From NCBI GenBank assembly GCA_037903475.1, contig JBAJFG010000531.1:1-64000 (forward strand): DNA of 64,000 bases, in the 5' to 3' direction. Below, one piece after another: positions 55,927-64,000 of the stretch. The notes beneath the pieces are model-generated. The model was not told the DNA's origin and ran no database searches. It saw only the letters and a program-made list of their open reading frames with translations. The DNA is from Ancylostoma caninum. Its lineage: Eukaryota > Nematoda > Chromadorea > Rhabditida > Ancylostomatidae. The position numbers were made by a program, and so were the translations under genes. How positions within the stretch are numbered: position 1 is the stretch's first letter; every line of letters begins with the position of its first letter.

Positions 55927-56803
55927 TTAGGTTGTCGGGATATGATTGAGACGCTCCACCAAAAATTCTTTCTTGTATCCGTCCCACGTGACCTGTCTCC
56001 ATGGTATGTGAATATGTGATACCCTGCCCTCTTAGCATCTGCGCCATGACTATGTAAGGGCGTGGCACTGCTCCGTTTTTTTATCTTGGAGCGAAAGTGG
56101 ACGAGCTACCAATTCGAGCGATTTTGTTGCACGAGCTCCTGTGGAACGCCAGTACGAGCAAGAGGGACAGCAACATCATCGTGGCATTCGCCCCAGTGTC
56201 CTTCAGTCACGCAACTGTGAGCCGTCGGTTACAACGTTTTTTTTTTTGGGCGATACATGTCTCGAAAGCCATTTTCCTAACAGGCGATCTGCCGAGCTGT
56301 TGAGCAGGATATGTTCTACCAGAGTTGCTGGCAAGCAACATGATGGGCAATGTCAACATCTACAGCAGTCAAATCAGGGCGACGGCCGTGTTCTTCGGGA
56401 AACAGAGACATCAACGTGTTGAAGTGCACGTTTTGCTGTACAAAACGCACCCTCAAATAGCTTTATTGGCGCTCGAAGGAGCAGGCACGGACCTCGACGC
56501 CATACACACCACACTTGCCCAACATCGTGCTCTCTAGATATGTAATACCTCGTCTGGTCGCTGAAGTTCTGTCTGGTTGAGCAGCACTTCGCCAACTTTG
56601 ACGGTTTTTGATCAGTGATTGATAGCTTCTTCGCCCTGTATTAACATGATTACTGACCCAGCAGTGCTGGAACTGTCCCCGATAGCTGGCCCCAGGTGAT
56701 AGGTGCAGATGATCATTACAGTAGTCCTGAAGTTCTTATAGAAGAGAAAATGTTGCAAGAGTGAAAAAGTCCAGAGTGTCTCAATCTTTTCCCGACAACC
56801 TAA
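55927..56803 (+). mobile_element. Internally deleted mariner, 877 bp
   Basis: The terminus TTAGGTTGTCGGGATATGAT is mirrored by CTTTTCCCGACAACCTAA and flanked by TA at 55925-55926 and 56804-56805. The plus strand has an N-terminal helix-turn-helix-like segment (RAILLHELLWNAS, ATVSRRLQRF), then GDTCLESHFPNRRSAELL in another frame, similar to the mariner GDTSLE-RSGRP region, and near the end SWPQVIGADDHY, similar to the mariner WQKVIDADG-Y ending. The catalytic middle is missing, so this copy cannot make a transposase. Confidence 0.8.
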
Positions 56804-56872
56804 TAGTTGCACCCTCTTTACTTTACCATGAGCTCTGACGTGATTCCGACCTGTGCAAAAAAAAAAACTTAA

Positions 56873-56936
56873 TGGCGCCGGGAATCGAACCTATTGGCGT
56901 AGCAAGGGCCAGCGTGCTCGCTCTTGCTGGCGCGCC
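56873..56936 (-). tRNA. tRNA-Ala-like remnant (anticodon TGC), probably a pseudogene
   Basis: Read on the minus strand it ends with GGTTCGATTCC and GGCGCCA (T loop and acceptor strand) and begins GGCGCG, which pairs with five of the acceptor bases. An anticodon arm TGGCC-CTTGCTA-CGCCA has T at position 33 and TGC as anticodon. The 5' D-stem strand is missing and the total is 64 bases, short for a tRNA. A run of 11 T follows 5 bases downstream, as in a Pol III terminator. It may be a tRNA pseudogene or the head of a SINE. Confidence 0.35.
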
Positions 56937-58119
56937 TCGGGTACTGTACACAGATGTAGGAGCTTGTATGCACCACGTTTGCTAGTTGCGTCATCATTAC
57001 CAATGGTTTTTTTTTGTTACATGCATGTTTCCTCGCCACTTGGAAATATTCCTCCAAAGCTTGGATTTCTCCAATTTTGTTTTACTTGTGTTTTGCGTTT
57101 CCTTCCTGAAGCTTTCAGAGCTCCGGTATATGACCCGCTTTTTCAGCCTGGCAGCTGCGCGTTGCGGCCTTTCGCAACGAAGCAGGTCCTTATCTTTTTT
57201 TCCTCATTCCTTCATGTTTGATAATGGAATAGTATGCTAATGAGCTACTCTTCGGATGAACTTTTGTTACGTTTTCTCAAAAAGTGATAGTCCCTACTTC
57301 TCATTTTAGTTGTTTAGTTGTTGAAGCTATCACTGTTTGCTTCTTGGTGGAAGCGTGTAAGGAGCTACTCTTCGGATGAACTCTCTGCGCTAATAAAAGG
57401 AGTGAATGCGAATTAATAGGTGTTGTGATATGTTGCACACCTTGGAGCGCAGCTCTAGCACAGAGTTCATCTTTCTTTATCCACCTGCTGAAGTAACATA
57501 TCTCATTCCTGTTTCTGCACGGGCCCATCTCGCTCCACATGCTGGAGTATCAAGATATCCCAGGCATTCTCGCCATGAAATTTCTAGTGGGCCTACTCAC
57601 TCTCTACTAGTAACTATGGCGATCTCTTGATGAATGATATGATTAAGTAACGAAGAAGCAATCAGTGGTGATGGTTTAGTCAGCTTTTGAAGAAATAATG
57701 ACTGTTTAGTTTTCAAAGTTCACAGTTCAGCTCATAAACTCGCAAAGATCATGATTGCAAGTTTATACACGGTGTGTTGATCAGTGTCGCTCTGGCAAAC
57801 AATTGCTAGCTTTGATTTCAGTACATTTATTGCATCTTCAATACGTATATATTTTCGAGAGAAATAAAGAAGACTTTCTCTAAAATTCAATGTAGAACAC
57901 TCGTTTGCGTCGATTGGTATTTGGAGATAATGAGGAGAGCGAGTACTGTTTAGAAAGCAAAACAAAATATCCACTAAAGCGGAACTTCTCGTACACTCTG
58001 CCTTGAACAATCACATTTCTAATATAGTAGGGTACTATTCTACATTTTTAGTCCGAAACGTCATGTGAGAAACTTAAAGCATAGAGAGATTAGGTAGGAT
58101 ATAAAGGGGTGTGTACTAT

Positions 58120-58400
58120 ACATTGGAATCTTCGTTGATTTTTGAAATATTCGAATTTTTGAGTAATTCGAGAAATAGAAAATTTGAAATATTCGAATTC
58201 TGAATAGTTCGAATATGGGGCTTTTTGCAATATTCGAACATGTGAATAATTCGAATAAGGTGTTTCCAAAATATGCGAATGAACGAATTATTCGAATGTA
58301 GGACTTTTCCGGCTACCCGAACGAATGAGTTATTCGAATAACCGACTTTTTGAAACCACCGAATGAATGAATCATTCGAATCGAATATTCGGTCCAATAC
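58120..58400. repeat. TTCGAAT-rich cluster
   Basis: Many copies of ATTCGAAT and AATATTCGAA with intervening GAATGAATGA words, the same kind of sequence as 3045-3235. Confidence 0.7.
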
Positions 58401-58624
58401 CATTTCAATTATAGCTTTCAAAGTTTTCGTTCCTGGCCGTCACTATCAACCTTTGTTATTCGCACCTGCAAAGATCGGCCTCAGGATATATCAGGGTCTC
58501 GTGAGGCGATTTGTGGGAATTGCTGGGGGTCGCAACGAGCCTCTGAGGAATAACCTTGTTAGCGGATACCTATTGCTCTCTATAATAGCCATCATGCCAT
58601 CATTATTCAAATGTCAAGTGTTCC

Positions 58625-58820
58625 CAAGCCGAATAAACGAATATTTCGAATATGCCACTTCTCAGATAGTCGAATTAACGAATTGTTGGAATACTAGCTT
58701 TCTCTAGGTGCCCGAATAAAGGAATTATTCGAACAAATCTAATTATGAACAACCCGAATGAATGGTCGAATACGCCCATTCTTTAAAAAGCCGAATGAAT
58801 GAATTACTCGAGTATTCGAA
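58625..58820. repeat. TTCGAAT-rich cluster, second block
   Basis: Continues the pattern (GAATATTTCGAATATGCC, GGAATTATTCGAAC) after about 220 bases of different sequence, which may be an insertion splitting one original cluster. Confidence 0.6.
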
Positions 58821-59233
58821 AAATTCTCCTCCTCCTCGTTTTCCCTCACGATGACACACACCCAATATAAAGTATCTGCGAAAGTGGAAGCGCTCTGCTG
58901 CAAAAAGCCGCGACGCGCGGGGTCCGCGCGCGACTGCCAGGCAGAGAAAGCGGGCCATATACCGGAGCTCAAGCTTTCATCGTCTCAATCTTTTCTTTAG
59001 CTGAATTTATAGTATGCCGAACGCACATAGCACCAGAAATCTGTCCTTTTTCGAGTTGTCTCTATAGCTTAGTGGAAGGTGTATTTGTGAAACTTCTGCT
59101 ATTGAATATTCATAATTTCCTTAGAACTGCACGGTAACTGAAAGACTTTCGTCATAGAAGGGGCATGTCTTGCTAAACAGACATCTGAATACCAAAGTTT
59201 TTGTCTTGAGTTTTATAGTGATACGTTTTTAAG

Positions 59234-59344
59234 GCTGCTGCAGACGTTGTGGCAGCCGTACCTGCTCGTATGGTGGATATGGGCACCTCATTAGTGTCAG
59301 ACGGTATTAATGGAGTACAAGAGATATTCAACGTAGATGTGGAG
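59234..59344 (+). CDS. lmd-3: Exon 12, alanine/valine-rich segment
   Basis: It follows CGTTTTTAAG in phase 0. Thirty-seven codons: AAADVVAAVPARMVDMGTSL and VSDGINGVQEIFNVDVE, before GTTAGT in phase 0. It continues the alanine-rich character of exon 11 and is the last exon found. The family's TLDc domain, whose exons should follow, was not found before base 64000. Confidence 0.8.
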
Positions 59345-59452
59345 GTTAGTTGTATGTTTTATAATGGCGTAAACAGGAGGAATTGAGACGATCGATTGGA
59401 AGCGACTGGTTACAGAGAATTTCAAGTACTCACCTAGTGTTGTTCGTTCCAT

Positions 59453-59578
59453 TGTTACTGAATGTTTCCACAGCAGAGTATGTTACTGAATGTTTCCACA
59501 GCAGTGTACCTAATGTACTCTGCTGTGGAAACATTCAGTAACATACTCTGCTGTGGAGCTGCATACTCTGCTGTGGAA
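59453..59578. repeat. Short repeat in both orientations
   Basis: ACTGAATGTTTCCACAGCAG occurs twice in direct orientation and then inverted (CTGCTGTGGAAACATTCAGT), with further ACTCTGCTGTGGA copies. A compact hairpin-forming cluster. Confidence 0.85.
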
Positions 59579-60459
59579 CCCATGATTTTCAGTGTGTTCA
59601 TTAGGAACTTGCATTGCCCCAGTCGAACACCGTGACCCGATAAGGGCGATAAAGTAGGGAGCTGATGGACGTCTCCTACGCCGCGGCTCTAGATAGGGTC
59701 GCGGTGAGCAATTCGTGCTGAAGTGAGCAGACCTAACGAGAAGCCTGTTGATTCCATTGTTTTCGTGTTTTTGTGAAATTCTGGGTACTGGTCGCGCATT
59801 GTGAATTTGCTCTAGTGTTGTCAAGCTCCAAGTTTCTTCCAAGACTTCTTAGGTTTCTGGTATGGTTCAAATCTTCTAATTTTTGCACATCTCACTTCAC
59901 CTGTCGATTTTAGCCATTGTAAATTCTAGGCTCATCATTCTATCGCTACTATTAACTTAGCACCACAGCAATGCTTAGACACGAAAAAGCTGTATTTCTT
60001 TGAAAATGTGCACGACCTTTTCCTATAGTGAGGTCCAGTTTGTCAAAGCCCTGGTAACAGGAGACATTAGTTCCACTCACGGAAAATATCGTCGCTGAAA
60101 AATTCCGGCAAAAATCGCGAAGAAGCTCGGTATGGTCAACATGTGTCGATGAGCCTTTTCCGTCAAAGTTCACGTGGAATGATCATTGTGGAGCCTTCAG
60201 TAAGACCAAGCGTAAGGAAACAACTGTAGAGAAGCTTTCAGAATGAGAGCAAGTGTCATGCGGTAGTGGAGCTCGCAAGACGATGAAAATGGTCTAGCAA
60301 AACTTTTCAGCTTGTCAACTTCACTCGGTGGCCCACTAGCTCCTTAGGCCTCTGCCCACGGGATCACTCTATCTTGATGATTTTTAGATTACATGCATGC
60401 TAGGAACTACAATTAGCATTAATTAGCATTAAGGCAACCTTTCACAAGAACTCGAGAAT

Positions 60460-60976
60460 CAACCTTTCACAAAACCAACAAACTTTGTGAAGTGATCCAA
60501 TGCTACTAGAGCATATAGTGGAGACAGTGCATTGTCCGCGTCAGCGACCCTGCTGGCATTGGAGCACGCAGTGCGGTCGGTCAAACAGTTGACCCACGAT
60601 GGATCCGGCTTCTTTGACGAGTTTTATCGTCTGTTCCCTTCTTCAGTTGTGCTAAGAGCTGAGAAAGAACAATGTAAGAGGAGACAAGCGATAAAACTCC
60701 TCAAAGGTCCAGGATCAATCATAGGTCAACTTTTTGACCGACCGCCCTGCGTGCTCCAATGCCAGCGTTCAATTGTCGCGGAAAATGCAGTGTCAAAACG
60801 ACTCCACTATACCTATTCCCTTTTCCAGATAAGCCGAGCTCTACTAAATCAATTCCAATGAATTCGTAAGGAGTGCTTATGGTTATCGCTTGAGAGGAGA
60901 AATGTTTTTTTTTTCTCGTGTGTGTTTGTTTTCTACAATGCAATACCAGAACACTACCTTCCTCAACTGGCTCCAC
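60460..60976 (-). pseudogene. LTR-retrotransposon integrase core fragment, interrupted
   Basis: On the minus strand, YEFIGIDLVELGLSGKGNRY (about 60825-60885) is the start of a Ty3/gypsy- or BEL-type integrase core. ALDHFTKFVGFVKG resumes the same domain at about 60465-60510. The two halves are separated by an inverted-repeat MITE (60515-60811). Both halves join in the expected order once that insertion is discounted. The rest of the element is lost. Confidence 0.65.
60515..60811. mobile_element. Inverted-repeat MITE inside the integrase fragment, about 297 bp
   Basis: The ends read TATAGTGGAGACAGTGCATT and its mirror, ending TCCACTATA. The inner arms match over GGCATTGGAGCACGCAG and CGGTCGGTCAAA. 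The interior is the fold-back centre with no coding capacity. Exact ends are uncertain by a few bases. Confidence 0.65.
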
Positions 60977-60984
60977 GGCTTCCT

Positions 60985-62290
60985 CTTCAGCGTTTGTCCC
61001 GTATGGTAGCGTGATCCGCTTTGCTGGACTGTTGACGCCATTTAACCCTCTCTTGCGCTTGGTCCGAGTGGATTCCAGTTAGTTTAGGATCGGTGTGGAG
61101 CGTGTAAAGCCAGCGCACCACTTGATCCGAGCTGGTCCCCATCTCTGCTCGTACTTCCTCTTGGGCACCGTGATTTTCAGTCAAATCAGCTGCCGATGTT
61201 GTGTCAGTACCGTCTCATATGCCACGACCTTCACATCCGTAACTAGCTCGGTCCTGACGCCACAAAAGTACATATAATCTGTCCGAAATGACGAGTCCGC
61301 CCACGCACGCGGGATCGAGAAGCGGCGCGACTGGGACGGATGCTGTTGGCTGCCACATCGTCCACGTCACAGCCAAATCATTGGTCAATACCATGAAGAT
61401 AACGATGAAACGTGATACGCAGATCAGGGATGATGACGTGAAGCGCTGGCAAACGTGACGGCTTCTCGATCCCGCGTGCGTGGGCGGACTCGTCGTTTCG
61501 GACAGACTATAGTCGATCTGTGCCTTCGTATTTCCGCTGTAGAAGGAAACAAGATGGGACATGCTTTTTGAAGCCATGTATTCGTAATTACGAGACTCGA
61601 TCGAAGATGCGTTCACCATCTCCGCTACTTGTCCCGTAGCCAAGTCTACCACGATAATTGTAGTCGCTTTTCGCCGTTCTCAGGTGACCACTAAGGTGTC
61701 CAGCATCACAATCGTATCCTTCCAACGTACCTCGGCGGTTTTCTCATCAGGCTACGCCCAGATGTCTTGATTCACTCAGAGCAGCCAGTTTGCAGGGCGT
61801 ATGCAGAGAAGAAGCGGAGCCGCAGTTCAACAGTGGCGATGACAATTTTCATGAGCCGATCATCAAAACGCTGGACTTCTGCCATTGCGTCTCAGTAGCG
61901 TTCTGAGGCTATGACTCCAAAGTCACTTCTGGTAGCTACACCGCCATGGTAAACGAGTTTGTAACCACATCTTATGTCCTTCCACTTACTGCCTGGCCAA
62001 CTCATCTGAACCGCTCATATGTCGATTCTTCTGCGCTCCAGTGCGGCTGCCAGCTCGCACAAGCGGCTTGTCAACGTGTCGACGTTCAAAGTCGCAATGC
62101 GCGCCTTGGCTACGTTGTGCTCCGTAACTGGCTCGCTTGCTTGTCTCCCGATGCAGGTGTTCGCGGAGCTTGGGGGACCCTGTTTTTGGATCCCGCATAT
62201 TTTTCACAGTAAGCGGGCGCTGAAAGTGCGCGTCGATTCCCTTGTACACCGGAGCTTTCTTCTCAGCCACAATTGACGTCATAACCACAC
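60985..62290 (-). pseudogene. RTE element lacking its reverse transcriptase domain
   Basis: On the minus strand, RIATLNVDTLTSRLCELAAA and LERRRIDICAVQ (about 62010-62105) begin an APE-type endonuclease. VIASERY, FFSAYA and IDY follow. After a MITE insertion the frame resumes with ELVTDVKVVAYETVLTQHR (about 61190-61250) and ARIKWWRF. Then it jumps straight to the extreme C-terminal TLHTDPKLTGIHSDQAQERV near 61075. The whole reverse transcriptase is deleted. Stops and frameshifts are present. Confidence 0.75.
61276..61512. mobile_element. MITE inserted in the RTE endonuclease, about 237 bp
   Basis: CTGTCCGAAATGACGAGTCC, followed by GCCCACGCACGCGGGATCGA, is mirrored by TCGATCCCGCGTGCGTGGGC and GGACTCGTCGTTTCGGACAG, giving arms of about 47 bp. 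The insertion splits the endonuclease right after the IDY residues. Flanks TATA/ACTATA suggest, but do not prove, a short target duplication. Confidence 0.75.
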
Positions 62291-62654
62291 GACCTGACGT
62301 GGACCTTCCTCCGCCATGTCACCACGGCCTGTTTCCGGCATTCGACTGTTGAAGGGAAGAATTTCCTCCCCGGTGGACGAGGAACTTATTTGTTAGAGGC
62401 GGCCCCAGATCGCCTCTCATGCGCTTCCCAGTCGTTTGTATGCGAGCTTTTGGCCAAATCCGAACTGCGGGATCCAGCCCACATGAAGCATTTGCACACA
62501 CACACACACGCGCGAGTGCGTGTTAGCACTCATATGCCGGCCATAAAAATCGAATTCAGCACTGTCGAACTAAGCAGTCCATCCTCTAGATCTACCGCGT
62601 CGCAGGGCAAGCGCATGGCTGCTTTTTGTCCGCGGTGAACCCCCTACCCGCCAC

Positions 62655-62800
62655 CCGTGGTCGCGCCACGTAGACTCGCAGCAGATCGGCTGAGATCCCT
62701 CGAAGGAGGGAGATTCGTGGAACTCTCTCCACAGCTTGCGTGAGCTAGAATGTCCTGTTAATGCACCCTCATGCGCTTCTTTTACAATCCTCTCTCTCAA
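62655..62800 (-). pseudogene. Integrase zinc-binding (H2C2-like) fragment
   Basis: The minus-strand peptide RERIVKEAHEGALTGHSSSR and KLWREF resembles the start of the H2C2 zinc-binding domain that precedes the integrase core in gypsy and BEL elements (two spaced histidines). It lies upstream, in the same orientation, of the integrase core at 60460-60976, with the RTE copy between them. It could be one LTR element split by that RTE. The cysteine pair is not convincingly preserved. Confidence 0.45.
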
Positions 62801-62812
62801 TCATTTCGCTAC

Positions 62813-62968
62813 AGGAAGACAAAACAGCGGAATTAGTAAAGTTCCTGCGTAGCACCATAGCGTCTTCCTTGACCATTTTCAGGTATCCACCATCGATTGT
62901 GAAATCCGCTACAAAGTAGCGACTTCTGCTACGCAGGAACATTACTAATTCCGCTGTTTTGCCTTCCT
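62813..62968. repeat. Hairpin element, 156 bp
   Basis: AGGAAGACAAAACAGCGGAA and TTAGTAAAGTTCCTGCGTAG are mirrored by CTACGCAGGAACATTACTAA and TTCCGCTGTTTTGCCTTCCT. Arms of about 42 bp enclose about 70 bp. A miniature foldback with no coding capacity. Confidence 0.8.
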
Positions 62969-63234
62969 ATGGCGCCTCCAGTACGCTTTTTTAGTCTGGA
63001 TCTTTTCTCATTTCCTTCAACCAGAAAGATTCTTCTGCGCTTGTGCCGCATACTATCACTTCATCCTCGAGAGATGTCATCTCATCTTCGTTTTCGCAAG
63101 TTATGGTACCACGAGGTAACGCGTTTGCAACAGCGTTCGCCTTTCCAGCCATATAATGGATTTCTAACATGTACTTTTACATTGTAGGGCCCATCTCAAA
63201 ACACGCACAGATACGATCGTTTGCTTAAAGGCAA

Positions 63235-63712
63235 GGTCCGGTCAAAACACACCATGTCGGTTTCTTGCTCGAAACGTTGGTTCTTCGATGGCAGTTGCCG
63301 TAAATAACGGTGAAAGTTGGGAAAAGATTGATTAGGTAACGGTAAAGATCTGCCAATTTGGTTGCATGGTTGCATAGTACGTGCAACCAGTGGACAACCA
63401 CTAAACAGCTAGCTCCTAAAAGGTGCTGCAATAGCAGATGTGGTTTTGCGTTCGGAGGTGTTGCCGCAGCAGTGATGCCGCAGCACCCATGTTGTTGCGT
63501 AAATCACTACTGCAACATCTTCTTATTGCTGTATGGAGGATCGTTACGTCACGTGTTGCTGTGCTGGAAGAGAGTAGAGGTGCCAACACCATCCACAACG
63601 GAGCTCCAGATACCGTAATCCCGGAGTATTTTGCTCTGAAACTTGGGATTGACCTTATCGCGAAGAGCCCAAAAACCGCAGATCGAAAATTTTGACCGGA
63701 CTTTGCCTTTAA
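63235..63712. mobile_element. TTAA-flanked MITE, 478 bp (family II)
   Basis: TTAA at 63235-63238 and 63709-63712. AAGGCAAGGTCCGGTCAAAA is mirrored by TTTTGACCGGACTTTGCCTT, a near-perfect 20-bp inverted terminus. Sibling of 53684-54202. Confidence 0.85.
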
Positions 63713-64000
63713 ATAGACTCGTCAGTTATGATAAGTCATCACTATCCTAGTGAACGAAACGGCGTCTTTCTTGTGCGCTCGATCAATACTAGATCAGGCA
63801 GAGACGATACACTGTTCTGAAGACATATATGAAAAACTGAAACTTGGTTACGGCGAAAACCACTGCCAGTGCCGCCAGATTCGTGATGTCGTAATTGCAC
63901 TTGGCTTTCGACAACTTCTTCTAGGCAAAATAATTTGGATGGAGGAGCTTGTCTTCACCATGCTGTACTAGGACTGCACCGAAGCCTGTCGTGGATGCAT

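Larger units (their letters stand above)
53408..59233 (+). other. lmd-3: Intron 11, 5826 bases
   Basis: GTATGA to TTTTTAAG. It holds MITEs 53684-54202 and 54199-54580, a mariner relic 55927-56803, a tRNA-like remnant 56873-56936 and TTCGAAT clusters. Between 54600 and 55926 there is a fragment of a family III MITE end at 54602 (TTTAACAGCAGCACTCACGG) and otherwise nothing recognised. 56937-58119 holds no gene. Confidence 0.75.
8068..64000 (+). other. lmd-3: OXR1/LMD-3-like gene locus, 12 exons visible, 3' end outside the window
   Basis: Twelve exons join in frame with all splice phases compatible (0,1,0,2,0,1,0,1,2,1,0,0 at successive exon ends), giving 448 codons. The order LysM, linker, then an OXR1-type post-LysM region matches the oxidation-resistance family: OXR1/NCOA7 in animals, LMD-3 in nematodes. 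These are intracellular proteins that protect against oxidative stress, and their TLDc domains have been linked to V-ATPase control. The TLDc domain is absent from the window and is expected downstream. Introns range from 51 to 11,633 bases and carry nearly all the repeats. Whether the ATG at 8068 is the true start or an internal residue is open. Confidence 0.8.
59345..64000 (+). other. lmd-3: Intron 12, incomplete
   Basis: It starts GTTAGT. It contains a short palindromic repeat at 59453-59578, LTR-type integrase pieces, an internally deleted RTE, and several MITEs. 59579-60460 and 63713-64000 show no recognisable gene. No exon of the TLDc domain is visible. Confidence 0.65.

Noticed and set aside
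60532..60861. 109-codon plus-strand frame resembling a possible next host exon
   Set aside because: It lies across an inverted-repeat MITE and antisense to an integrase fragment, and there is no acceptor-donor pair in phase with exon 12.

Overview
The window looks like nuclear DNA of a parasitic nematode, most plausibly a strongylid such as a hookworm. This is inferred from three things: an OXR1/LMD-3-type gene with nematode-style GT-AG introns (one of 51 bases beside others of 3 to 12 kb), RTE, mariner and Penelope-like relics, and dense miniature transposons. There is no bacterial-style gene organisation. The species cannot be fixed by eye, and most open reading frames here are chance or repeat-derived.

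One host gene is supported. Twelve plus-strand exons between 8068 and 59344 join in one unbroken frame: every splice phase matches and the total is 1344 bases, or 448 codons. They encode a LysM domain (exons 1-2), a linker, and the conserved region that follows LysM in OXR1/NCOA7/LMD-3 proteins (end of exon 3 to exon 5). A serine/acid-rich linker and alanine-rich helical segments follow. The C-terminal TLDc domain is not in the window and should lie beyond 64000. About 97 percent of the 51 kb span is intron.

Upstream (1-8067) there is a broken RTE reverse transcriptase, TTCGAAT-rich palindromic clusters, a 266-bp hAT-type MITE and TTAA-flanked MITEs. Intron 1 holds an inverted-repeat pair and a TTAA MITE; intron 3 a nested MITE. 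Intron 4 holds the most striking object: a 3.9-kb hAT-ended insertion (8-bp target duplication ATGGTTTC) whose interior is a giant palindrome carrying about 15 and 24 copies of a 59-bp minisatellite on its two arms. Intron 5 holds a non-autonomous Helitron with internal tandem repeats, a TA-flanked mariner-like element, a 1.2-kb foldback element and a second array of the same roughly 59-bp minisatellite family. Intron 6 has a Helitron 3' end with CTGG terminus. Intron 9 has a 5'-truncated RTE with an 11-bp target duplication, two mariner relics, a Penelope-like GIY-YIG fragment and a degenerate hammerhead-like motif. Intron 11 has TTAA MITEs, a mariner relic and a tRNA-Ala-like remnant. Intron 12, as far as the window shows, has an internally deleted RTE, LTR-type integrase pieces and nested MITEs.

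Apart from the host gene, little here encodes a working product. The interest lies in the architecture of the repeats and how they nest inside one gene.
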